Source: Metridium senile (taxonomy: Eukaryota > Cnidaria > Anthozoa > Actiniaria > Metridiidae). From it: 64,000 bases of DNA. Where the stretch lies: contig OX459102.1 in assembly GCA_949775045.1 (NCBI GenBank), positions 2,412,101 through 2,476,100 of the forward strand, given 5' to 3'. The notes below the pieces were generated by a model. That model was not told where the DNA came from, made no database searches, and was given only the letters and a program-made list of their open reading frames with translations. This document shows, one piece after another, positions 1 to 10,778 of this stretch; the stretch's first letter is position 1; the number at the start of each line of letters is the position of its first letter. The translations under genes were made by a program, and so were the position numbers.

Positions 1-4
1 CACA

Positions 5-2989
5 TTATTTCTTATACCAACTTTGTTCAATTTCCTGGTTTAGAGTAATAGTGAACAATTGTCTTTCTCTCAAGAGTTTGTCTAGTAGTCTCCTTACCTT
101 GCCTTTCGAAGGAACACTGTCAAAACCAGCAGATGACAATACATTGCAAAAGACTTCATAAATGCCATTACAGTCCACTTGAGATTCCTCAGTATCAGTA
201 ATCAATTGTTGGAGCATAAAAATTTCGAAATCCTCAAACCTATCAGGCATCAATGGTTCATTAACTTGTTCAAGAAATTTCACAGAAGACAAAGGGACAT
301 TGTCATGTTTTCTTCTCTTGCGCAGTGGAGGTGTACCTTGTTGTTGGATTGTTCTTTTTCCATGTGGATTGCCACAGTTTAGACATCTACAAGATGAAGT
401 GCATCCTGTAAGATTTTGAAAACACTTACACCTGGACCCATAGCTATCACAGAAGGCCTTGCTTTTATCTTTTGCTCCTCCCTTGCCACATGAACATGAA
501 AGTTGTTTTTCTTTGTCTTCCTTCTGTTTCTCTGACAATGAAGACTGGCTGTTAACTGCCGTTACAGCATCATAATGCCCTTTCCCAGACTGGTTGAAGG
601 CCACATAGATAGGAACATTGCTGAGAGGGTTTTCCCTTGGTATCAGAGGTATTATGGGATAGCTGTTGATTGAGGAGTATATTACAATGGGAATTTTCAG
701 TGCATTACATAATGCTAGTAGCACACTGTTGCCAAGCTCACAGTCAAATGTTCCATGATTTAAGAAAGACAGAGCTGTTTCTTCAAAGGTTGATTGATGT
801 GAAGAAGTTAAAAACAGTGAATATTGTTCACTGTTCATTCCAAGCCATTCATCTACTAAAAGTTTTCTTAAAGTACTTATCCTTTCAATGTTAGGCTGGT
901 TGGCAGATATGTTGATGCTATTGAGATAAGTGCATACTTCATGTTTAGTGTCAAAGAAACTATCGATTCCAATAGAAATAGACGAAAAACAACAGTCACC
1001 ATCGCCTGGAACAGGTACTCGCTGTAAATCAGAGATAGATAAAGCTCTGTCGAGTCTTGCTTCACCTTCAACATAATCTCTGAGTCCATCGTGCCTATCA
1101 TTTGAGAACAGCAATAAAACTGAAGAAGAATTCATCCATGAATACCTGTTAGCAAGAATGGGGCTATTTGAAAAATGCTTTGCTGAGATACTTGACATAG
1201 CAGCAGCTCTACTTGAAATGTTTTCAACATCCACACTTAAAGTCACTCCATCCTCCTCATCAGTTGTATCAGATTCATAGCTGTCACCAAAAGATGCTTC
1301 AAAAAGTGGTAAGTCATCCTTTAGATCCTGTAATGATTGAGAGCTTTCAGCTGTTTGACTATAATCTAGCAGATGTTCTTGTCCAACTCCAAATCGTTCA
1401 TTAGATAACTTTGCACCTGATGCTAAAAATTTCATATACCATTCATTTACTGGTGTCAATAAAGATCTTCCTTTTCCATCTTTTACTTTGTCCTTACTAC
1501 CAAGTTTGTAGAATACATTTGAAAGGATTGCAACAGCCAAGGCAATACCAATCCGATCCTTTTTAAGCCACTTTCGAAGAACCTTGTGAAGGTTTTCGTT
1601 TCTATTGGTACCAACTCCAGGTGGCATCCCTGACAAACAGCCTTCTCGAACATGTCTTAGCAATTTTTCTATCTCTGTAATAGCTATGTCAGGTAAGACT
1701 TTCACGTCTTCAACATTTTCTTTAGACCACTTACTTATGAATTCCTTTAATTTGTGTTCTATCTCATGTGGTGAGGGTGTCTCTTTTTTCCTTATATTGG
1801 TGAAATCAGTGTCGTCTCTAAAACACAACCTTAAATTCTTGTTCATCTCTGCTCGGACAGTTCGTAACATAGGGGATACACCCTTCCTTGGAATTTTTTC
1901 AAGAATTCGCTTTATAGCATGAAAAATATCCAACTTAATTAGAATGTTTTGGCCAAATATGTTTTTCAACTTGTTGCCTACATTACAACAGTTGTCCACC
2001 ACTAATCCATCAAAAACAATTCCTGCTTCGTCATGTCTCCGCTTCAATCCAAGTAAGAGGTCTTTGACACTGTCAATAGCCGTTCCTCTTGTCAGTTGCC
2101 AAGCCAAAACTTCACTTTTTTCATTCATTACAATAAAAATAGAATTAAACATTTTAATCCATTGGTTATTTTTCCAGTAGCCAATGTTTGCAGATATTTT
2201 AAAGGTGTGATCTGAAGAGATCCATTTTGCTGTTTTGGAGGCCATATGTTGAGTGAACATATCTCTGCATTCAAAAAACTTTCGTAAATAAATATGATTA
2301 ATTAAATTCCTCCCTATGAAAGTCTTCGTTGGCTGGTACTCAGGAAAAGGCAAATGTGTTGATTCAAGATTCCTCCTGTAATATTCACAAGCTTTGCGGC
2401 AGTGCTGTGAACTATGCATGTTAATGATAATAGTCTCCACGTCTTGAATACGAACTCCACAGTTGATGCTACTTGAAGCAAAATCAAAAAGTTCGTTTGT
2501 GACTCCAGACTTATGGAATAGTACGAAGGGAATCCGGATTGCTTTTGACGATAGAGTTCTTAGTATTTCGGGATCATGTGCTACAACCTGGTGATGATTT
2601 TCGCAAAGATACCACGATGAAACCAACAGAACACGTTCTTGAACACAAAACAAAGTTCGAGGCATGGTTAGAGCTGTTGATGCATCTGTCCATCTCCAGA
2701 AACGCAATTTACTAGTGCAACGAGGACATTTTAATAAGTCTGTATTCGTTTGTTGCAATGGATTCCACAAGATCAAAGGTGGAATGGTGAACGTCGATGG
2801 ATCCTCCGGTAAACAATCGCGATAACTCGCCATAACCCTTACTGCTGCACACGTTCCGGTACTTTCCAACTCCTTTATTGACTTTTGGATGAATTGAATC
2901 CATGATTGAGGAAACTGAATCGTATGAATAGCGCTAAAAACTAGAAAGAGAGATATAAAAGCCAGGTAACAACTAGGAATGTTCGCCAT
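5..2989 (-). CDS. Transposase-like protein fused to an OTU-type protease and a CXC cysteine domain
   Basis: Uninterrupted 994-codon frame. Residues 88-133 hold a C-x2-C pair followed by further Cys/His. A DDE/RNase H-like core is suggested by D260 (SSDHTFK), D332 (VVDNCC) and E465 (NRNENLHK). Residues 655-815 look like an OTU cysteine protease: the DGDC motif at 663-666 supplies the nucleophile Cys and H805 in HYD supplies the general base. Residues 832-872 form a CXC/tesmin-type cysteine cluster. Basic segments surround residue 890. CXC clusters and protease add-ons are known in KDZ-type transposases, but I cannot fix the superfamily. The first 23 residues are strongly hydrophobic, which is odd for a nuclear protein, so Met53 may be the true start or an upstream exon may exist. 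No frameshift or stop is seen, unlike nearly every other element here, so it may be recently active or domesticated. Confidence 0.8.
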   Translation of the reverse strand: MANIPSCYLAFISLFLVFSAIHTIQFPQSWIQFIQKSIKELESTGTCAAVRVMASYRDCLPEDPSTFTIPPLILWNPLQQTNTDLLKCPRCTSKLRFWRWTDASTALTMPRTLFCVQERVLLVSSWYLCENHHQVVAHDPEILRTLSSKAIRIPFVLFHKSGVTNELFDFASSSINCGVRIQDVETIIINMHSSQHCRKACEYYRRNLESTHLPFPEYQPTKTFIGRNLINHIYLRKFFECRDMFTQHMASKTAKWISSDHTFKISANIGYWKNNQWIKMFNSIFIVMNEKSEVLAWQLTRGTAIDSVKDLLLGLKRRHDEAGIVFDGLVVDNCCNVGNKLKNIFGQNILIKLDIFHAIKRILEKIPRKGVSPMLRTVRAEMNKNLRLCFRDDTDFTNIRKKETPSPHEIEHKLKEFISKWSKENVEDVKVLPDIAITEIEKLLRHVREGCLSGMPPGVGTNRNENLHKVLRKWLKKDRIGIALAVAILSNVFYKLGSKDKVKDGKGRSLLTPVNEWYMKFLASGAKLSNERFGVGQEHLLDYSQTAESSQSLQDLKDDLPLFEASFGDSYESDTTDEEDGVTLSVDVENISSRAAAMSSISAKHFSNSPILANRYSWMNSSSVLLLFSNDRHDGLRDYVEGEARLDRALSISDLQRVPVPGDGDCCFSSISIGIDSFFDTKHEVCTYLNSINISANQPNIERISTLRKLLVDEWLGMNSEQYSLFLTSSHQSTFEETALSFLNHGTFDCELGNSVLLALCNALKIPIVIYSSINSYPIIPLIPRENPLSNVPIYVAFNQSGKGHYDAVTAVNSQSSLSEKQKEDKEKQLSCSCGKGGAKDKSKAFCDSYGSRCKCFQNLTGCTSSCRCLNCGNPHGKRTIQQQGTPPLRKRRKHDNVPLSSVKFLEQVNEPLMPDRFEDFEIFMLQQLITDTEESQVDCNGIYEVFCNVLSSAGFDSVPSKGKVRRLLDKLLRERQLFTITLNQEIEQSWYKK

Positions 2990-3069
2990 TTTTAAGCCAT
3001 GATTTTATTTGACCGCTGCTGACCATCAGTACCGATCGCTCATGCACAGGTAGCCCAAACAATACAAAT

Positions 3070-3510
3070 CTACCGCTCCATCGATCTATAAAAATCGATC
3101 CATCGATCTACCGATCCATCGCTCTACCGATCCATCGATCTTCAGATCCATCGATCTAATCGATCCATCGTTCTACCGATCCATCGATCTAACCGATCCA
3201 TCGATCTACCGATCCATCGATCTAATCGATCCATCGTTCCATCGATCCATCAATCTAATCGTTCCATCGTTCCATCGATCTAATTGATCCATCGATCTAA
3301 TCGTTCCATCGTTCTAATTGATCCATCGATCTAATCGATTCATCGTTCTAATCGATCTAATCGATCTACCGATCCATCGATCTACCGATCCATCGATCCA
3401 TCGATCTAATCGATCTACCGATCCATCGATCTAATTGATCCATCGATCTAATCTATCCATGGATCTACCGATCTAAGGCTCCATCGATCGAAGAATCCGT
3501 CAATCTAAAC
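3070..3510. repeat. ATCGATC-rich satellite array
   Basis: About 440 bp of imperfect short repeats built from CCATCGATCTA and CCATCGATCTAATCGAT variants. The spacing drifts between 8, 12 and 16 bp, and there are nearly forty GATC/CGAT sites. It begins about 80 bp upstream of the start codon of the minus-strand transposase-OTU ORF. The core is close to palindromic (ATCGAT), so both strands look alike. Confidence 0.9.
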
Positions 3511-5709
3511 ATCTAAAGTTACTGAATTACTATCCAACGACACAGGAACTGTCTGACGTCACCCGTGACTTGTTATACCGTGCATCAACCCAAAGGATTG
3601 ATTTCTAGGTGGAATATTCTCATATTTTATGCGCTCACTCCACATGATTCGCAGTAGAATTACACTTAAGTTTATGTCGAATGTTTTCGGAAAGGGTCAC
3701 TGTGAATTTTAATACAGATCATGCAATTTACGGGCTAATTAAGCGAGCCAACTTATTATGATGGAATTTATCGAGAAATCGTCCCTGCTATAAACTCATA
3801 ATGCTATAGAATTGATTCACAACCAGTTACAAAGGACGAAGCTGTTTATTGGATATTTAACTGTATTGTAAGCATTCTTAGAGAGTACGATACAGCGCAC
3901 TAGAAGTGAAGACAACAACAGTATAATACTTTAGTGATGTTTAGGGTAAATATTTTGCTTCTTGTAATTATTTATTTTATATTTTTGATTAAAATAACGA
4001 GTTTATCTGTCAATAGTTTAATTTTATTGACTATACTATTAGCTCGTACAAGCTTCAGATCCGCGATTGATTGGCGATTGCCGAGCGCTTAGCTTCTCGG
4101 CAAAGAACAACAAACTTATACGCAAAACTTTTAAGTTTAAACTTAATCGCTTCAACCTATTATCTAGCAGTTGAACGATGAAAGTAATATTACTTTGTTT
4201 ACAATATGTCAGATAACGTGACCGATTTTAAAACTCAAGGTCAAGCTCAACAACAACAAATATAAAACAGCTGAAATCAGCCTCTCTGAAAACTACATCC
4301 AACAGCCTAAATTAAATCGCCTCAAATATAACACCAATTGCTTTAGTGACTAGTATCTACCTTGCTTTTTCTTGCGTATATTTTGCAAGAACAACTTTAA
4401 TAACACTGTTTTTAGACAGTCTTTCAGCTCGCATGTATCACTGCACGAACCGAACATCGATATCCAGGTAAAAGCAGTACAGGCAAGCGGATCACGGACT
4501 TAAGGAACGGACCAAACAGAAAAGGAGGACGACCAAAAAAATAACTTTTTTTTGCTTCAAATCATCTCAAGCTAATCCAAGAAAATGATTACATATTCGC
4601 AATGAAGCCCGAGTTCACGCAGTTATGCGTCTAGTTCATCATAATACACAGTCGAAACGCATACGAAGATTGTTTATTTACCCGTTAATTATGCCAACTA
4701 CTCGTACAGTCTGTGTATTTAGTCCACGGGATGTGTTTTGGGAAAGGATACAAGTCGGCAAAAGTTTGTCAGTTTTCGTGCAAAACTTTTACTGCTGAGC
4801 ACGCTAACGAAAAAAATCTGAGATAGATTTCTTTTATTTTTTAGCTATCAAAAGTTCACCATATTTTCAAGTGCGCCTCTAAATTTTATAGCGATTGAAA
4901 TATTTAGAGGCGGTCAAATAAAATTCTGAACATGGGTATATTTTGTCTAGAGCATAGGATTTTCGTTCTCGATTGTAATTGGCTCTCGCGCGCTTTTAGA
5001 TTATTGAACGTGATTGGCTGGGATCCCGTGTCAATATGGCGGCCTTTCAACATGGTGGCTGAAAATTCTGGGACTTTTACTTTTAGCAGGGAACCTGTTC
5101 TCGGATTCTTGCGGGGTTAGTTGTATGAAAACTGATATTTGTTGGATTGTGTTTTGATATTTGTAGCTTGTACACAATGTTGTTTATTGTTTTGTTTAAT
5201 AAACGACAAATTTCTATGAATTACGCTTAAAATGTGTTGTCTTTTAACGTTGAAAATATAACCTTACTTGTAATAAATGTTTTGTGTGAAGAAAAAGGAA
5301 AGCTTTGTGGTGAGAATGATATACATATTAAAGGATAGGAATAATGATTGTGAAAAAAGAAGTTGTACTAAACTTGTGGACATTATGTAGTAAATAGCAG
5401 TCAAATTTTTGTTGTCTTGTTTTCATAAACCTGTGAAATGTACTTAATCATACTGTCATTATACCCTATTACTTTATTTGAGTTTTCTTTTTTTTGAATC
5501 AGACAATTACATTTTAATTAATAAAATTTGGTTTTATGTAGGTTTTATAAAGTCACTCTTCACTCAATTGGTTATATATTTACAAAATAGAGCTATTTCT
5601 TTCACAAATTTAGAGCACGCACTCTATGTAATCATAAAAACAAATAGCCATTTCCATGAGATTTGCATCAATGTTCCTGTAAATTTATTACATAGAGTGC
5701 TTACACTAT
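3511..5709. other. No gene recognised; hairpin and possible bidirectional promoter-like stretch
   Basis: No convincing coding frame. A hairpin with 10-bp arms (CGCCTCTAAA/TTTAGAGGCG) and an 18-nt loop lies at 4874-4911. At 4975-5035 two inverted CCAAT motifs (attggc) occur about 37 bp apart and are followed by ATGGCGG at 5035. A second ATG near 5052 opens a 21-codon frame ending at a weak donor (gttagt). This resembles a promoter and first exon but has no supporting downstream exon. A 20-bp inverted repeat (arms 5613-5633 and 5685-5704) precedes the larger foldback. Confidence 0.4.
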
Positions 5710-5952
5710 GTCCATGAAATAAAATCTAAATAGCTACTAATAGTTTTTATTTTGTGACTATTAGTCACTATCACTCAACTGAAACAGCTTTAGTAACAGT
5801 ACACAATGAATAAAGTATTAACTTTCTATGGTTTTGAGTATTTGATTTCCCTTGTGTATTGTTACTAAAGCTGTTCCAGTTGAGTGATAGTGACTAATAG
5901 TCACTAAGTAAAAACTATCAGTTAGGAACTATTTAGATTCTATTTCATGGAC
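5710..5952. repeat. Foldback (inverted-repeat) element, 243 bp
   Basis: Two arms of about 97-101 bp (5710-5806 and 5852-5952) are inverted copies with few mismatches, separated by a 45-bp AT-rich loop. The arms contain the self-complementary stretch GTGACTATTAGTCAC. There is no coding capacity. The structure is that of a MITE or foldback transposon; no clear target-site duplication was identified. Confidence 0.8.
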
Positions 5953-6277
5953 TCTATTGTATACATTTTGATTATACTATTCACTGACAACTAGAATGAC
6001 TAAGTGTTAACTAAATACAAAAGAAATCATCTTTCACATAAATCAGGCTTTTGCTGATATAGTTAAGTTTGGGTGGGAAGATGGGCACCCCGAGTGGCCT
6101 TCTATCTAATGTGAGAGACTCTATGTCCCATAGGATACGAGCGTTCATTATCTAACTGTCTTAGAAAATCACACCCATGAAGAATGTTGTCAAAATTAAA
6201 TATCACATGACCATAGCAAAACAGCGTTTTATTAAATGTCTTACTATATAGTACTTATAATGCATTGTGAACTTCTA

Positions 6278-6499
6278 TATAGTATTTCACTGGCGAGGTG
6301 GCAAAACAATAAAAAACAAAAAGCCTCGCCAGTGGAATACTATATTTAGATAGAGTGAAATCATTTAACCCGTGAAATAGATATTACACTAATACACCTT
6401 AGCAGTCTCTAATTGAATTGTTTTATTTTTGTGTCTATTTGACTAAATATTACACTTTAGCAAGCAATTTCTATTTCACGGGTTGAATGCCTTCACTCT
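6278..6499. repeat. Two adjacent inverted repeats (hairpin cluster)
   Basis: The first hairpin has arms 6278-6302 and 6323-6344 (TATAGTATT..CACTGGCGAGG and its complement) with a 20-nt loop. The second has 29-bp arms at 6352-6380 and 6471-6499 (AGAGTGAA..CCCGTGAAATAG and complement) around a 90-bp spacer. Two hairpins in tandem suggest two small MITEs or one compound element. Confidence 0.75.
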
Positions 6500-6696
6500 A
6501 CTATGGGATATTGTGATGAAACGCCTTTGATTATATTCATAAGTCAGTATTGTAAGCTAAGAATGTAGTATTGTTTATCTAAGTTATGTTAATTATGTTA
6601 GTTCTATTGTTCCAATTTTCGTTTAAATACGCCCATACGCGGCTTAGTTAAGTCTTGTAAGCGTTGAAGCCACTTGATGTACAGTAAAAGTAAAGC

Positions 6697-7342
6697 GGAT
6701 CAGACCTGCAGCGTCCCGTCGTTAAAAAAGTGGATCAGACCTTCAGCGTCCCACTAAAGGAAGAACTAGTACAGTGGACAAGTATACAAGTTGTGTATCG
6801 AGAAGTTTGGAAGCCAATTGCAGCACCAATGAAGTAAAAAAAAAAAAACTATTCAAGCCGATTCACAAGTAGAGAAGTACTTTGAAAGCTTAGTAAAAAA
6901 AAACACTGTGTAAGCTGTTACTCAAGTAAAAGAGAACGAGTGAAGAACTAACTGTTCCAAATTGTGATTCAGAACGAGTGAAGAACTAACTGTTCCAAAT
7001 TGTGATTCAGAACGAGTGGAGAACTAACTGTTCCAAATTGTGATTCAGAACGAGTGAAGAACTGTTCAAAATTGTGATTCATAATTAAAGAAAATAGTTT
7101 TGTGAAATAATTACTCGAGTGGATGGTTAAAAAGAACACGTTCAAATATCTATACGTTAAACAAGTTCAACTACAGAAACAAAAGAACGCAAAAACAAGA
7201 ACATTAACAATAAACACACGTTTAGTTTAAATTATTTCATTAAGATTTCGTTAAGTAATAATAATAATAAGTAAAATTTCGTGTACATTAGTTTAGATTA
7301 TTTCATTAAGATTTCGTTAAATAATAATAATAATAATAGTAA
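6697..7342 (+). repeat. Tandem repeats: 38-bp unit x4, with flanking direct repeats
   Basis: Four head-to-tail copies of a 38-bp unit beginning GAACGAGTGAAGAAC lie at 6934-7081; the last copy has a 4-bp deletion. Upstream, 6697-6765 contains two copies of GGATCAGACC(T/G)..CAGCGTCCC. Downstream, 7221-7270 and 7289-7342 are direct copies of an AT-rich unit ending in (TAA)n. No long ORF. This could be the untranslated end of an LTR or other retroelement, but no coding partner is visible. Confidence 0.7.
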
Positions 7343-7832
7343 AGTAAATTTTCATCGATAAAATATTTAGTTAAATGTTTAATGTAATTAATATTAAAGT
7401 AATAAATGCATTTAATTTATGTTCGTAATTCGTTTTCTTTGGGGGAAGGCCTGTGGGGATTTTAGTGGCTTATCGACTGCCCAATCGGTCACAGATATAG
7501 AACACTAAAATATAATATAAATATCATAGCTTTGATCAATACAGAAATACTTTCACATTGAAAATTAGGAATTCTTGTTTATCAAAATGAATCAGTATTT
7601 TATTTGTATTGACCATAAAAATTGTTCTTACACCAAAAAATAGAAAATGTAGTAGCAATCACCCAAAATCTAATGTAAATCTGATTTCTGAAGCAAAATA
7701 ACAATAATCATCAATTTACTCATAAATTATAAAGGAAAAGCAAATAATTTATAGAATTCCGATGTTTGTCCATTTGGTACTAAATTTAGTGGACACAAAG
7801 TAATAATTAAAAATACATATACAGTAGATGCT

Positions 7833-8132
7833 GATCATTATACACCTATTTCAAAAATTGTTGTTGCAAACAAAGCCACAGTCCACACTCTAAAGTCTGC
7901 AAAGGATGTCGGTATTTCGTTCTCTTGTAATCGATTTATTAATAGCATATTTTGGTTGTACGTGTTTGTGTTATATGACCATAACAAGTTGTTGTTGTGG
8001 TAGATATGAATAGAAATATTTCTTTAAAAACGTGTAATGAATCAAAAATTAAGTCCATCCTTTGCAGGCTTTAGAGTGTGGACTGTAGCTTCGGCTGCGA
8101 CAACGATTTTTGAAGTAGGTGTATTTATCATA
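7833..8132. repeat. Inverted-repeat element, 300 bp
   Basis: The arms at about 7833-7908 and 8056-8132 are inverted copies at roughly 85% identity (TTTAGAGTGTGGACTGT core) separated by about 147 bp. This looks like a MITE. An open stretch at 8217-8338 just downstream contains a basic KRRKTDDE run after a CTGCAG that could be a splice acceptor, but this is not enough to call an exon. Confidence 0.65.
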
Positions 8133-8339
8133 ATACTACTACAATGTACATGTGGTACATCTTCATTAAACATCAGTGGCAACATAATCATTTTAATTTC
8201 TTGTTCTGCATGCTGCAGGGTTTACAAACGCCAAACAATGCTCCTGCAATAAAAAGAAGAAAAACAGATGATGAAAATCTACCCCCTATGTATCAACATT
8301 CACTGAAGCAAATGTACCTCAACAAGAATAGAAAATAGA

Positions 8340-9827
8340 CGCTCAATGAGCGCATGTGGCTACTGAATAGTCTGAATAGAAATCGAAGGCAAAAGTAAAT
8401 ATAATTACTAGTTTATAGCCCTTCCATCGTAATATTTTGTAAAGAGACGTCCAATGAGCGAATGTGCAGTGCATAGTGCATTAAATTATTGGTATTTTGG
8501 AAATGTAAATATTATGCTAGAAATAATGTGGTATGCTATGGTGGTTCTACAGTCGCACACAGATTACATATATTGACAGTGCAGTGCAATTTGTTGGAAC
8601 AAATGAAATTAGTCTTTGGCGCAGAAGCAAGAGTAGTGCAATCATATGAGGGAATTGTATGGAAAAAGTTTTCAAGAACCGTAATGTTTATTCGACTGCT
8701 TTTTTATGTAATAGAGTTAAACTGAAAATACAAGAGAGATAGATCAAGTCTTTTAATTAATTCCTTTCCCACTAAATTACAAAAGTCAAGACCTGAACAT
8801 GGCAGTGTTTACGGACCTGATGAATAAAAAAGAAAAAATAATTAATTAATCAACATTTCCTTTTACAAAAGATGAAGCAGAGAAATAAATAGCTGAAGTT
8901 TTGAATTTTGAAAAGTTAGTCCTTTAATAGAGATATATATAGTCAATGAATTATTTGCTTATTATTGAATTTCGGTTGAATATGATTTGGGGAAACATGA
9001 AAACTCTAGGTGAAGCTGTTAGCTTTTTGTTGCTGGTCATCGTCTTGTTGGTTTAGAATATTGTGCACAAAGAAAATTATTTTCCACCTTTTTTAGTTTA
9101 TAGGGTTGTAGTTTTCAATTTTATACAGCAGTTTGAAAAATTATTCATTTTTTTTAGTTGAGAATATTAGCTCTATATCAATAACAATAATTTTTGTTGT
9201 TTAGATAGATAGATAATCTAGGTGTTGACTTTCTAAGGATTGTTTTTATTGCCTAATTTTCTCTCTCTTCAATGTTCACATAATCTTGCAATTGTGCAGC
9301 ATTATTTCCAACAGATCACTTTTTGTATGTTTGATTTTGGCATAAATTGTCATTAGAATCATCGACAATGTCACAAGAATGCTCAAATTTACTTATCACA
9401 GCTTCCATTGTTGTTTGGTAGATGAAAGGTAGTAGAACCTGTAATACAGGTCTGTCATTTCCCTTGTATATAAGTACAACTTGAGGATTTCTTGAATATC
9501 CTTCGAGGTTGAATTAATATCACACTGAATGTGGTTGATTTATTCCACAATGTGACTCAGTTTTCCTACAAAGAGGCTCATTCATCCTCATTAGAGGCTC
9601 ATGTATTCCCTAACGGGGTTTTCAGTTCGGTTGTTGTTGTTTGGAATCTGCAAACGGAGCTGATTCATCGAAAATACTGAGCGAGCGATTTTGCTGACTC
9701 ATAAATCCCGGCGTAAATATCGGCCTAAACGGTAAATAAAACTTGAAAAACCTTTCATTTTATTCAATTACGAAAGCTGTGATAAGTAAAAGTTTGAATA
9801 CTTTTTCGAAAAATAAACTTTACTTAC
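8340..9827. other. No gene recognised
   Basis: AT-rich sequence without a convincing coding frame. Two short similar stretches (around 8340 and 8448, sharing an ACG.TC(C)AATGAGCG core) form a weak direct repeat 100 bp apart. Confidence 0.4.
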
Positions 9828-9932
9828 CGAAAATCGAAGAAACTTATGATCTTGAAGTCCCACAACTTCAGGTTTGTCAAACGTTCCACAGATCACGATC
9901 AATTGCAAGCATGAAGTAATATCGATTGACAT
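9828..9932 (-). CDS. Candidate first coding exon, function unknown
   Basis: On the minus strand an ATG at 9932 opens exactly 35 codons that end flush against a strong donor, GTAAGT, at 9827-9822. It reads MSIDITS.. to ..KFLRFS. The phase-0 end and good donor make it a plausible exon. I found no matching acceptor exon downstream, so it could be an orphan fragment of a host gene or of a transposon protein. Confidence 0.35.
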
Positions 9933-10469
9933 TTGTTTTCCTTCGTGAAGGAATCAAAAGAACGAATGCGAGCTAGTCGAATGACTATTGGTTACAAAGT
10001 TAATCGAATAGATATTGATTGGCTTCGAAGGAGGCTTCGTGTGGAGTTACGGGTATATACTTCGTGTGGTCTCATATCAATCACTTATAGTTGACAAAAC
10101 GAATAAAACGACTACATGGACATTCAGCAATGAAGTATATACCTATTGTTACTTACACGACTCGATGGCATAGTGGCTACGCATTCCCAGAATGCAGTAG
10201 CCACAAAAACAAATACAAAAGAAAACTATTCTCTGAAGAACATACATAGAGAGGATAAATTAAGGCCATGTATATGTAGTCAAGGAAAAAAGAAAAGACA
10301 AAAAGTGTGACCCTTTATTCACAAGCCTTCTGTGCACTTATTTTTACATTGATGCTTGAAAAGCTAAGTCTCAGTTAATATGTGAAAAACACTACAAACA
10401 ATGGTACAATTTTAATCAACGGCATATTCAAGGAAAAGGACAGCAGCCCACACACTACCTACAACAACC

Positions 10470-10740
10470 CATAATCAACACAAAGTCAACAGCCAAAACA
10501 AGAATGTATTGAATCAGATGTGTTATGTGATGACCCAACAGTTATCCAAATCAACTCAACTAGTAAATATTTTGAAGCTGGTGATGAATTTATTGACAAA
10601 CTGTGTTTGTACTTGGATGTAGACACATTACTCAGTCTAAAATATACATCAAAACAAATTCATAGTAATGACATAGTATAGAAACATTTATGCTTGAAAT
10701 TATTTAATGTATGCAGGCCATTTGACAGTAAGATGGCATG
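10470..10740 (+). pseudogene. Possible F-box-like fragment with an in-frame stop
   Basis: A frame from about 10470 contains LCLYLDVDTLLSLKYTSKQ and then KHLCLKLF, which fits the spacing of an F-box (L-x-L-x(n)-L..L..TSK..I..WK.LC). The codon where the conserved Trp would stand is TAG at about 10679. Only one short stretch supports this, so the family call is tentative. It lies directly 3' of the minus-strand transposase remnant. Confidence 0.3.
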
Positions 10741-10778
10741 AAACCTTTATTCTCATAACTTAAGAAATTAGAAGCTGT

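Noticed and set aside
179..2180. Several plus-strand ORFs of 60-105 codons over the first 2 kb
   Set aside because: They lie antisense to the intact 994-codon frame and show no motifs or splice signals of their own.
6934..7081. Regularly spaced repeats resembling a CRISPR array
   Set aside because: The 38-bp units are directly adjacent with no unique spacers, and the genome is eukaryotic.
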